DNA of 6,347 nucleotides from an uncultured Chlorobiaceae bacterium (GCA_903874585.1 CAIQSY010000064.1:1-6347); one strand, 5' to 3'. Numbered from the stretch's first letter, positions 1-5,526 are shown. A program made the numbers and translations. Notes: generated by a model from the sequence alone, not told the origin.

Positions 1-234
1 AGCGAAGCTAAAAAGCAGGCGATTATAGCCCGCGCTGCAGCAGGCGATTTGATATCAATTGCGGGATATAAAGTGCTGAAATTCAGCGATCTTGACGGAT
101 ATAAGTACCATTTTGAGGGTGGCTGGATGTTGATTCGCGCATCGGGAACAGAACCAATTTTACGTATTTACTGCGAAGCTGACTCACAGGAAAAGGTTGA
201 CAAAGTGCTCGCCTTTGCCTCCAAGCTTGCTTGA
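1..234 (+). CDS. Phosphoglucomutase/phosphomannomutase family protein, C-terminal end (partial)
   Basis: This is the last 77 codons of an alpha-D-phosphohexomutase; the frame is open from the first base of the window and stops with TGA at 232-234. Family members interconvert hexose 1-phosphate and 6-phosphate (glucose, mannose or related sugars) in the cytoplasm, feeding nucleotide-sugar and polysaccharide synthesis. The diagnostic feature is the phosphate-binding loop RASGTEP followed by LRIYCEA, encoded from about 136, the hallmark of domain 4 of this superfamily (R-x-SGTEP-x-x-R). A helix with several lysines and the end SKLA follow, the usual C-terminus. The active-site serine and metal-binding loop lie upstream, outside the window, so substrate preference (glucose, mannose or glucosamine) cannot be read. 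The TGA overlaps a possible TTG start of the sigma factor gene by four bases. Confidence 0.9.
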   Translation, partial: SEAKKQAIIARAAAGDLISIAGYKVLKFSDLDGYKYHFEGGWMLIRASGTEPILRIYCEADSQEKVDKVLAFASKLA

Positions 235-266
235 AAACAACACATATCGACCTGAAACATCCGGCA

Positions 267-809
267 ATGGCATCCAACGATGAACTCTTTAGAAGCCTTG
301 TTGCTGAACATCAGGAGATGGTTGTCAACACCTGCTATCGTTTCGTTTTTAATCGGGAAGATGCGGAAGACCTTGCACAAGACGTTTTTGTGGAGGTCTT
401 TCGCTCACTTGAGCAGTTCCGTGAAGAGTCCAAACTCTCAACATGGATTTATCGGATAGCCGTTACCAAGTCTCTGGATCATCTCCGCCGCATGAACCGA
501 AAAAAACGGTTCACCTCTTTGAAACGAATTATCGGCATAGAAGATCCTGCGGACGACATTCCAGCCCCCTCGCGCAATAATCCCGCTGAAGCCTGTACAG
601 ATAACGAACGAGCGCAAGTGCTTCAAAACGCGCTGAATACCCTGCCTGAAAGCCAGAAAACAGCATTCCTGCTCAGTAAGCAAGAGGGATTCAGCAATCA
701 GGAGATTGCCGATATTCTCAAAACGTCGGTCTCCTCCGTCGAATCGCTGGTGCATCGCGCTAAAAAAAATCTCCACGCTAAACTCTACAACTATTACTCC
801 GAACAATAA
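267..809 (+). CDS. RNA polymerase sigma factor, ECF (sigma-70 family, RpoE-like)
   Basis: This encodes a 180-residue protein from ATG 267. It has the two-domain layout of extracytoplasmic-function sigma factors, which direct RNA polymerase to stress promoters when released from an anti-sigma factor. Region 2 covers about residues 8-75, with the acidic DAEDLAQDVFVEVF core and the STWIYRIAVTKSLDHLRR segment that reads and melts the -10 element. A variable linker rich in R, K, D and P (76-122) follows, then region 4 (about 126-174) with LPESQKTAFLL and the helix-turn-helix SNQEIADILKTSVSSVESLV that contacts the -35 element. Length is normal and there is no extra C-terminal domain. A TTG at 231, overlapping the upstream stop, would add 12 residues; neither start has a clear Shine-Dalgarno, and ATG 267 is preferred because family homology begins only a few residues later. 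The next gene encodes a likely anti-sigma partner and the two after that encode Spy/CnrX-fold proteins, suggesting envelope or metal stress control. Confidence 0.9.
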   Translation: MASNDELFRSLVAEHQEMVVNTCYRFVFNREDAEDLAQDVFVEVFRSLEQFREESKLSTWIYRIAVTKSLDHLRRMNRKKRFTSLKRIIGIEDPADDIPAPSRNNPAEACTDNERAQVLQNALNTLPESQKTAFLLSKQEGFSNQEIADILKTSVSSVESLVHRAKKNLHAKLYNYYSEQ

Positions 810-822
810 TTTTTTTCATTAA

Positions 823-842
823 CCACCACAAGCCACCACAAG
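823..842 (+). repeat. Perfect tandem 10-bp direct repeat (CCACCACAAG x2)
   Basis: CCACCACAAG at 823-832 is repeated without change at 833-842, in the 78-bp gap between the sigma factor gene and the downstream membrane-protein gene. The 10-bp period is close to one helical turn, so both copies present the same face of the DNA. A TATAAA box lies five bases further on (847-852). The arrangement could be a regulator site next to a promoter for the downstream genes, but no matching -35 element is evident and the role is inferred only. Confidence 0.5.
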
Positions 843-876
843 TTTTTATAAACGTTGTCGTCCTACGTTATGAAAC

Positions 877-881
877 AGGAG
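877..881 (+). promoter_or_regulatory. Shine-Dalgarno deciding the start of the anti-sigma-like gene
   Basis: AGGAG lies six bases before ATG 888 and three before ATG 885. The spacing favours ATG 888 and argues against the earlier in-frame TTG 855 and ATG 870, which would place this site inside the coding region. Confidence 0.7.
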
Positions 882-887
882 AATATG

Positions 888-1247
888 ATGAAACAGCATA
901 ATGACAACATAGAGGCTGAAATCAGCAAAACCATAGGGTTGCTTGATGAGATGCAACCACTCAAGGTTGATCATTTTTTTCGTGCTCGATTGATGCAAAG
1001 AATAGAGCAAGAAGAGACTCAACAGCAGAGAAGAAAAAACCTTGCCTGGCGCGTTGATTACAAACTCGCTGTCATGTCACTGCTCTTTGTCATTAATCTT
1101 GGCTCAGCGCTTGTGTCGATGCATCAAAGCACAGAACAATCGACCACAAGTATCAGTAAAGCGCCCGAGAATCAGAGTGATGATTATGCAACGCAGGAGT
1201 TTGCTTATTACGATCAAACCGCCTCGTATGAAGATCAGGCACCTTGA
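888..1247 (+). CDS. Small single-pass membrane protein, probable anti-sigma factor (CnrY-like role)
   Basis: This is a 119-residue protein with a soluble, charged N-terminal part (1-57), one predicted transmembrane segment (about 58-78, YKLAVMSLLFVINLGSALV) and a polar, Ser/Thr/Gln/Asp-rich C-terminal tail (79-119). The N-terminal part contains a predicted amphipathic helix around LKVDHFFRARLMQRIEQEE, a reasonable sigma-binding element. The basic RRKNLAWRVDYK stretch before the membrane segment suggests N-terminus inside, tail in the periplasm. There is no cysteine in the protein, so it is not a zinc-type (ZAS, HxxxCxxC) anti-sigma factor. I do not recognise a named family; the anti-sigma call rests on topology and on its place right after an ECF sigma gene and before secreted Spy-like proteins. 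Translation ends with tandem stops TGA TAA, and the next gene starts 50 bases later in the same direction, so co-transcription is likely. Confidence 0.6.
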   Translation: MKQHNDNIEAEISKTIGLLDEMQPLKVDHFFRARLMQRIEQEETQQQRRKNLAWRVDYKLAVMSLLFVINLGSALVSMHQSTEQSTTSISKAPENQSDDYATQEFAYYDQTASYEDQAP

Positions 1248-1287
1248 TAATTTGCGCTTTTGAAATAACAACAAAAAATCAAAAAAA

Positions 1288-1292
1288 AGGAG
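1288..1292 (+). promoter_or_regulatory. Shine-Dalgarno deciding the start of the Spy-like gene
   Basis: AGGAG lies five bases before ATG 1298 and two before ATG 1295, supporting ATG 1298, after which a clean signal peptide begins (MKKTMILL). The leader (aggagaaatgatgaaa) closely copies that of the preceding gene. Confidence 0.7.
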
Positions 1293-1297
1293 AAATG

Positions 1298-1771
1298 ATG
1301 AAAAAGACAATGATACTGTTGACAACCGCCGTACTGCTTGGATTCGGCACCGCATCAGCAGCACCAGGATGCGCATTCATGGGTGGAGGATTCGGTGACA
1401 AAGGGCATGGCTGTGGCGTAAGCATGATGGAAGAGCGTCTCGGACTGAGCGACCAGCAAAGTGAAAAAGTTGAAGAGTTGCAGTCAACTCACTTCCGTAA
1501 AGTATCCGCCGAAAGAAGGGCATTTGCTGCGCTGGAACGTGACGTGCAAACCGAGTCGATGAAAGCCAAACCGGACAATAAAAAGATCGACCAGCTTTCC
1601 GAAAAAATCGGCAAACACTATGCAACATTAGTACGACTGAGAAGTACTCATATGGCCGAAATTGCAGCAATACTCACACCTGCTCAACGTGATTCAATGC
1701 GCAGCATGATGGGTTCACGACCGATGAGGGGTAATGGCGGTATGATGATGATGCAGAACATTCAAAAATAA
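1298..1771 (+). CDS. Periplasmic Spy/CpxP-like LTxxQ-motif protein (metal-resistance fold)
   Basis: This is a 157-residue protein with a Sec signal peptide: MKK, a hydrophobic core, and a probable cleavage site after ASA at residue 21. The mature protein has two LTxxQ-type motifs, LGLSDQQ (48-54) and ILTPAQRDSM (125-134), framing a long charged helical region. This is the pattern of the Spy/CpxP/ZraP and Metal_resist families: periplasmic all-helical proteins acting as ATP-independent chaperones or metal sensors. The start of the mature chain is rich in Gly, Cys and His (GCAFMGGGFGDKGHGCG) and the end is Met-rich (residues 134-152 hold eight Met), both plausible soft-metal ligands such as copper, silver or zinc; binding is inferred, not shown. 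It follows the anti-sigma-like gene by 50 bases and ends before an intrinsic terminator, so it is probably the last gene of the sigma operon. The fourth gene encodes a membrane-anchored paralogue. Confidence 0.85.
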   Translation: MKKTMILLTTAVLLGFGTASAAPGCAFMGGGFGDKGHGCGVSMMEERLGLSDQQSEKVEELQSTHFRKVSAERRAFAALERDVQTESMKAKPDNKKIDQLSEKIGKHYATLVRLRSTHMAEIAAILTPAQRDSMRSMMGSRPMRGNGGMMMMQNIQK

Positions 1772-1791
1772 GTAATTAACCCTAACGTATG

Positions 1792-1827
1792 AAAAAGCAG
1801 GCAGACTGCGTTGGTGTCTGCTTTTTT
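1792..1827 (+). terminator. Rho-independent terminator after the Spy-like gene
   Basis: The perfect arms GCAGAC (1801-1806) and GTCTGC (1816-1821) enclose a 9-base loop and are followed at once by six T (1822-1827). A second pairing is possible: AAAAAGCAG (1792-1800) matches CTGCTTTTT (1818-1826) over nine bases, giving a longer stem that also incorporates the T run. It lies 20-30 bases after the Spy-like stop and 32 bases before the next start codon, so it should reduce read-through into the CnrX-like gene. Confidence 0.8.
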
Positions 1828-1858
1828 ATGCAAGGGAGAACCTGATCAGATAATAACC

Positions 1859-2215
1859 ATGAACTTTCTCGCATCGAAACGCCTTGTGACAACAGCATTC
1901 GCACTACTCGTTGTGCTGAATATGGTACTCCTCGGCGTTATATGGTGGCAGGATACTCAGCGCTCACTGCCGACAATGCACCATCGCCTTTATGGTGGCA
2001 GAATGAATATACTACAACAGCCTCTGAAACTCAGTGCGTCACAACAGGCTGAGTTTCAACAATTGCGCCGTGAACACTTTCAAAAGGTGCAACCAGAGAT
2101 GGAGAGTATTGCAATCTTAAAAGCCTCGTTAGTTGAAGAAGCACTGAAAACGCAACCAGACATAAAGAAAATTGATACTCTTGCAGCAGCAATAGCCACC
2201 ACCACCATACAATAG
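1859..2215 (+). CDS. Membrane-anchored Spy/CnrX-like periplasmic metal-sensor protein, truncated by frameshift
   Basis: The open frame gives 118 residues: a short basic N-terminus (NFLASKR), one uncleaved membrane anchor (about 9-30, ending IWW), then a periplasmic part with MHHRLYGG (40-47), the first LTxxQ-like motif LKLSASQQ (56-63), a conserved REHFQKV and LKTQPDIKKID (96-106). It then ends abruptly at IATTTIQ and a TAG. The anchored layout matches periplasmic heavy-metal sensor proteins such as CnrX, which sit next to an ECF sigma and its anti-sigma. Aligned to the Spy-like protein upstream the match is gap-free (constant offset of eight residues) and continues past the TAG in another frame, so the gene has lost one base near 2206 and lacks its last two helices. 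ATG 1859 is chosen because it directly precedes the anchor; a GGGAG at 1834-1838 is too far (20 bases) to be a normal ribosome site. Whether the shortened product is made is unknown. Confidence 0.7.
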   Translation: MNFLASKRLVTTAFALLVVLNMVLLGVIWWQDTQRSLPTMHHRLYGGRMNILQQPLKLSASQQAEFQQLRREHFQKVQPEMESIAILKASLVEEALKTQPDIKKIDTLAAAIATTTIQ

Positions 2216-2352
2216 AGCGTGAACTTGCTCTCCATTTCCATGAACTCGCCAAAGTATGTACACCAGAACAGCGAGATTCATTAAAAACCGTACTGACGCG
2301 CATGACTGCACACATGCACGCAAGAAAAATGCAGCGAGATTTTCGCCAATAA
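2206..2352 (+). pseudogene. Out-of-frame C-terminal remnant of the CnrX-like gene
   Basis: In the frame starting with CAT 2206 the sequence reads HTIERELALHFHELAKVCTP, then EQRDSLKTVLTRM and a basic His/Met/Arg-rich end, stopping with TAA at 2350-2352. It carries the second LTxxQ-like motif (CTPEQRDSL), corresponding to LTPAQRDSM of the upstream paralogue. Adding one base after the third ACC codon joins it to the preceding frame and yields a 164-residue protein whose spacing between KKID and TPxQRDS equals that of the paralogue exactly. It has no start codon or ribosome site of its own at a sensible position. Confidence 0.75.
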
Positions 2353-2405
2353 CCGTGGCAAAAGCAGTGAGAGTTTTCTTTCAGAAATAATGTTGGAGAA
2401 GTGAC

Positions 2406-3917
2406 TCAGTGACGGTTGAATTTCTGCCCGACTCGAACAGTAACCAACAAAACCTCATGGCGAAACAGCATTCCCGCAAGAACAAGGTAGAGCACTAAGC
2501 CGCTGACTTTTGAAGCCACAACAAATGAAGGGATCAGTTGATGCGCTGTTGTGAACTGCAGAAATGCCAGCACAATACCAGCAACAAGCAGCATCGAGAG
2601 TTTAAGCCCATCGTGGTGTACCGGAAAAGATCGCAATGAGAACCATCCCATCACCATGCACATTACCGCTGTTCCTGCAACAATAGCATAAGCTGCCCCA
2701 TCCATCCCGCTCAGCGGAATAAACCACCAGCAAAAAAGTGCCGTCACCGCCGCGCCTGCAAAGGTAACAACAGGAAGATAACGAGTATTGCCAGTAATCA
2801 GTAACCCAGCCGAGAGGTTGGTCGAGATCATATCGAACACATAGCTGAGAAAAATCCATGGTAGAATCGACAACCCGATCCAGTAACGGGGTGGCAACAA
2901 ATAAAAGCTATCAGCATAATGATAGCGCACGAGATCGGGCACAAAAAATGTAGCGGCTAATGCCAGAAACATGGTGATAAGTGTTGAAATACTGAGCACA
3001 TGCTGAAAAAGTTTTTTGACTTCGGGATCTTTAGCGTGTTGCAGAAAAAAGGGCTGCCACGCAAAACGAAACACTTGAATAACAAGCTGCAAGACCACAC
3101 CAAACGCTGCAATACGGCCATAAATACCAACAATATCGGATGGCTGATACCCTGCACCATAAATACGCTCAATCTCTGCGGGTGAAATGCGGATTAAAAT
3201 GTTTCGGTCAATCAAATGAATCAGCAAGCCAGCAATACCTGTGGGCACATAGGGCAAACCAATACGCAACATCTCCCGCAACTTTTCCCGCGAATAGAGG
3301 GGACGCAACTGCCGAAAAACGGGAATCACCAGGATGAGACTCACAAAAGAACCAAACGCTTCCGCAATAAAAACGCCGGATAATCCTGCATTAAAAAAGA
3401 GGATAAGCGTCACGGCGCTGACAACCACAGCCACCACTCCGCCGACTCGGGCTAACGCAAACTGTAACGCTTTACGTTTAATACGAAGTTCCGCAAAGGG
3501 TATGACCAAGAGCGTATCGAGCCATAAAATCAACGCGGCAAAGCGCACAAAAAGATAGTCGCCCGATGCAAGACCAATAAGTTGTGCAATATCGGGTGCG
3601 AAAAAAACAATCAGCAACGCAAAAAGCGTTGAAGTCACCAAAAGGGTGACAAATGCCGTTGAAAAAAGCTGCGTTTTATCCCTCTCCCCCTCTGCTGAAT
3701 CTGAAACAACTTTAAGGTAAGAGGTTTCAAGACCATAGGAAAAAAGGACATTTGCCAAGGCTATATTGGCATAAATGATGGTTTGAATACCGTTATCAAA
3801 AGTGGTGAGTTTATTGGCGTAGAGAGGAACCAGCAAATAATTCAGACTACGGGCAAGAATAGTACTCAACCCGTAGATAACGGTATCTTTAAACAGCAGC
3901 TTTAATTTTGAGAACAT
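2406..3917 (-). CDS. Polysaccharide/oligosaccharide flippase, MOP (Wzx-like) family
   Basis: This is a 503-residue, highly hydrophobic protein. I count about 14 membrane segments (near 12-32, 43-62, 84-108, 120-140, 155-176, 179-200, 219-238, 263-285, 309-328, 345-364, 382-400, 404-426, 438-456, 469-486), the number typical of the polysaccharide-transporter branch of the MOP superfamily. The N-terminus (FKDTVIYGLSTILARSLNYLLVPLYANKL) has the usual start of these proteins, and the middle (GLPYVPTGIAGLLIHLIDRNIL) matches the common L-P-x-x-P ... D-R pattern. Such proteins move undecaprenyl-linked sugar units across the inner membrane for O-antigen, capsule or exopolysaccharide; the substrate cannot be read from sequence. 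ATG 3917 opens the homology, though no Shine-Dalgarno precedes it. The upstream gene ends 31 bases before, so translation may depend on it. The nearby kdsD fits a surface-glycan setting, but no glycosyltransferase is in view. Confidence 0.85.
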   Translation of the reverse strand: MFSKLKLLFKDTVIYGLSTILARSLNYLLVPLYANKLTTFDNGIQTIIYANIALANVLFSYGLETSYLKVVSDSAEGERDKTQLFSTAFVTLLVTSTLFALLIVFFAPDIAQLIGLASGDYLFVRFAALILWLDTLLVIPFAELRIKRKALQFALARVGGVVAVVVSAVTLILFFNAGLSGVFIAEAFGSFVSLILVIPVFRQLRPLYSREKLREMLRIGLPYVPTGIAGLLIHLIDRNILIRISPAEIERIYGAGYQPSDIVGIYGRIAAFGVVLQLVIQVFRFAWQPFFLQHAKDPEVKKLFQHVLSISTLITMFLALAATFFVPDLVRYHYADSFYLLPPRYWIGLSILPWIFLSYVFDMISTNLSAGLLITGNTRYLPVVTFAGAAVTALFCWWFIPLSGMDGAAYAIVAGTAVMCMVMGWFSLRSFPVHHDGLKLSMLLVAGIVLAFLQFTTAHQLIPSFVVASKVSGLVLYLVLAGMLFRHEVLLVTVRVGQKFNRH

Positions 3918-3948
3918 GCAGCAGGAGAATCAGACAACCTTATGACTA

Positions 3949-4305
3949 TTAATTATTATCACTTGTGGGCGTATCAGAGGTACCATTAGCACCATTAATC
4001 ATTGCGGCAGCTTTTCTCTGACGAAGAGCCTCTTCATCAATCTGAAAACGACCATCTTTCTGAATAACCGGAATTTTAGCGATGACCTCACGCAAGTGCT
4101 CCTGCGCCTCTTTTTGCTGCTGCTTCAGGTTTTCAAGCTCCTCCTTATTCAGCCCAACCGGATTATCTTTGTCGATAAGCGCATCGTGAAAAGACTCAAT
4201 GACAAGATTCTGCTCTTTTTTCATATAACCAACAAACGTTCGGAAAAGAACAACAAAAACAGCAAATAATCCCAATGCCATAGCAAGAAGAACGAGCCAA
4301 CTCAT
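3949..4305 (-). CDS. Hypothetical small membrane-anchored coiled-coil protein
   Basis: I do not recognise the family. The 118-residue product has one N-terminal membrane segment (about 3-27, LVLLAMALGLFAVFVVLFRTFVGY) followed by KK, so the bulk is probably cytoplasmic (or the segment is an uncleaved anchor). A charged helical stretch follows with strong coiled-coil character (about 53-78, NKEELENLKQQQKEAQEHLREV), then a short module IPVIQKDGRFQIDEEALRQRKAAA, and a disordered Asn/Ser/Thr/Asp-rich tail. It is only 31 bases upstream of the flippase gene on the same strand and diverges from kdsD, so it is likely the first gene of a two-gene unit. No signal cleavage site is evident and no ribosome site is clear before ATG 4305. 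Genuine coding is supported by the ordered TM / coiled coil / tail layout and by the lack of a competing frame. A role as a membrane scaffold or regulator for the flippase is speculation. Confidence 0.7.
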   Translation of the reverse strand: MSWLVLLAMALGLFAVFVVLFRTFVGYMKKEQNLVIESFHDALIDKDNPVGLNKEELENLKQQQKEAQEHLREVIAKIPVIQKDGRFQIDEEALRQRKAAAMINGANGTSDTPTSDNN

Positions 4306-4416
4306 GAGACAATAGTTATGATTAGCAAAGAAAATGGTATTTCATCAATTTAGCCGATATTAGCGTTTATAAAAATAGTAACCAACCATCTTTTCACCTA
4401 TTCTGCAGTGGAAACT

Positions 4417-5403
4417 ATGAGCGAACCATTGAACAGCAAAACCATGAACAGTATCAGCATTGGAAAAGCGATTCTTGAACAGGAGGCTAACGCCATTCTG
4501 CAAATGGCTGCGCGACTTGATAATTGTTTTTCGGGTGCTGTGGAGCTTTTGCAGGGCTGTACAGGTAAAATTATCATTTCAGGCATGGGCAAATCGGGCA
4601 TTATCGCCCAGAAAATGGCGGCAACTATGTCGTCAACAGGCTCAACCGCTCTCTTTTTGCATCCTGCGGATGCAGCTCATGGAGATCTTGGCATTGTCAG
4701 TCATAATGATGTTGTTATCTGCCTTTCCAAAAGCGGCACAACGGAGGAGCTGAATTTTATCATTCCGGCACTACGCCAGATTGGCGCAAAGATTATTGCA
4801 ATGACGGGGAATCAGCGCTCATTTCTGGCACAAAATGCTGACATTACGCTCGATACCGGCATCGAAAAAGAGGCTTGTCCTTACGATTTAGCACCAACCA
4901 CATCAACAACCGCCATGCTTGCCATGGGCGATGCACTGGCAATCTGCTTAATGCAACACAAAAATTTCACACAGAGAGATTTTGCACTAACGCATCCAAA
5001 AGGGTCGCTTGGCAGACGATTGACCGTTAAAGTGGCTGATATTATGGCAAAAGGTGATGCCGTACCCGTGGTTACCGAGGAGGCATCGGTAACTGACTTG
5101 ATCTTGCAAATGACCTCAAAACGCTACGGAGTGAGCGCAATCGTGAATAACTCGGGACAACTTACAGGCATTTTTACCGATGGTGACCTGAGGCGGCTGG
5201 TACAACGTGGCAAAGAATTTTTAAGCCTGAATGCCGGCGCAGTAATGACCGCACATCCAAAAACCGTCAACAGCAACACTCTGGCAAAAGAGTGTCTCAA
5301 TATTCTTGAAACCTATCGCATCACGCAATTACTGGTATGCGACAATGACAATCGTCCAGTCGGCATGGTGCATATTCACGATTTGATTACGCTGGGATTG
5401 TGA
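4417..5403 (+). CDS. kdsD: D-arabinose-5-phosphate isomerase (KdsD/KpsF/GutQ family)
   Basis: This is a 328-residue cytoplasmic enzyme that converts D-ribulose 5-phosphate to D-arabinose 5-phosphate, the first step of Kdo synthesis for LPS (or capsule for KpsF). An N-terminal SIS sugar-phosphate domain (about 35-185) holds GMGKSGIIAQKMAATMSSTG, FLHPADAAHGDLG and SKSGTTEEL; DLAPTTSTTAMLAMGDALA and THPKGSLGRRL follow, then two CBS domains (about 205-265 and 275-328). Counted from ATG 4417, K59, E111, E152 and H193 fall at the residue numbers known as catalytic in E. coli KdsD, and the total length equals that enzyme's 328 residues. This favours ATG 4417 over the in-frame GTG 4408. Only a weak GGA precedes the start. 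It is divergent from the flippase pair across a gap of about 110 bases and convergent with the Rpn gene. KpsF or GutQ cannot be excluded by sequence, but the LPS role is most likely in a genome with one copy. Confidence 0.92.
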   Translation: MSEPLNSKTMNSISIGKAILEQEANAILQMAARLDNCFSGAVELLQGCTGKIIISGMGKSGIIAQKMAATMSSTGSTALFLHPADAAHGDLGIVSHNDVVICLSKSGTTEELNFIIPALRQIGAKIIAMTGNQRSFLAQNADITLDTGIEKEACPYDLAPTTSTTAMLAMGDALAICLMQHKNFTQRDFALTHPKGSLGRRLTVKVADIMAKGDAVPVVTEEASVTDLILQMTSKRYGVSAIVNNSGQLTGIFTDGDLRRLVQRGKEFLSLNAGAVMTAHPKTVNSNTLAKECLNILETYRITQLLVCDNDNRPVGMVHIHDLITLGL

Positions 5404-5430
5404 AGAGCGAATTGCTGATAGCGCCGGTGG

Positions 5431-5479
5431 CTTCGACTCCCTTCGGACTTCGCTCAGTGACCGACGCTCAGTAACTGAC
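5431..5479. repeat. Compound short repeat in the kdsD / Rpn intergenic gap
   Basis: Two 14-bp units stand back to back: GCTCAGTGACCGAC (5466 is the next unit's first base; this one is 5452-5465) and GCTCAGTAACTGAC (5466-5479), matching at 12 of 14 positions. Just before them CTTCG occurs three times (5431, 5441, 5449). The whole resembles the GGTGGCTTCGACT / GCTCAGTGACC type of intergenic repeat found in many genomes, here apparently partly duplicated. It lies between two converging genes and encodes nothing. Confidence 0.5.
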
Positions 5480-5504
5480 GATCAACATGGCAATTTCCCA
5501 TTAA

Positions 5505-5526
5505 TCTTGAACATCCTGATTCAAGA
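5505..5526. repeat. Inverted repeat (7-bp arms) overlapping the Rpn stop codon
   Basis: TCTTGAA (5505-5511) and TTCAAGA (5520-5526) are perfect inverse copies around an 8-base loop. The right arm includes the TGA stop (minus strand, 5523-5521) of the Rpn gene. The stem is A/T-rich and has no T run after it on either strand, so it is at best a weak terminator or processing hairpin for the converging transcripts. Confidence 0.4.

Noticed and set aside
438..806. Open frame of about 120 codons on the minus strand
   Set aside because: It lies fully inside the clear sigma factor gene, its translation has no recognisable motif or composition of a real protein, and it has no ribosome site.
2195..2215. 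Programmed -1 ribosomal frameshift at the CCA run
   Set aside because: The site is not a canonical slippery heptamer (X XXY YYZ), and no strong stem-loop follows. A simple lost base explains it better.
2031..2323. Overlapping minus-strand open frames of 60-95 codons across the broken CnrX-like gene
   Set aside because: The plus strand in this stretch aligns to the neighbouring paralogue; the minus-strand translations are Cys/Trp/Leu-rich with no family resemblance.
2353..2405. Bidirectional terminator between the broken gene and the flippase
   Set aside because: Only short AAAA/TTTT complementarity is visible; no GC-rich stem with a T run on either strand.
4306..4416. Divergent promoters for kdsD (TATAAA at 4368-4373) and for the hypothetical/flippase pair
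   Set aside because: A promoter must exist here, but no -35 element with normal spacing accompanies the TATAAA, and the minus-strand candidates match the consensus poorly, so I cannot place one.
5431..5526. CRISPR or attachment site
   Set aside because: The repeats are adjacent, short and have no regular spacers; no integrase or tRNA gene is nearby.
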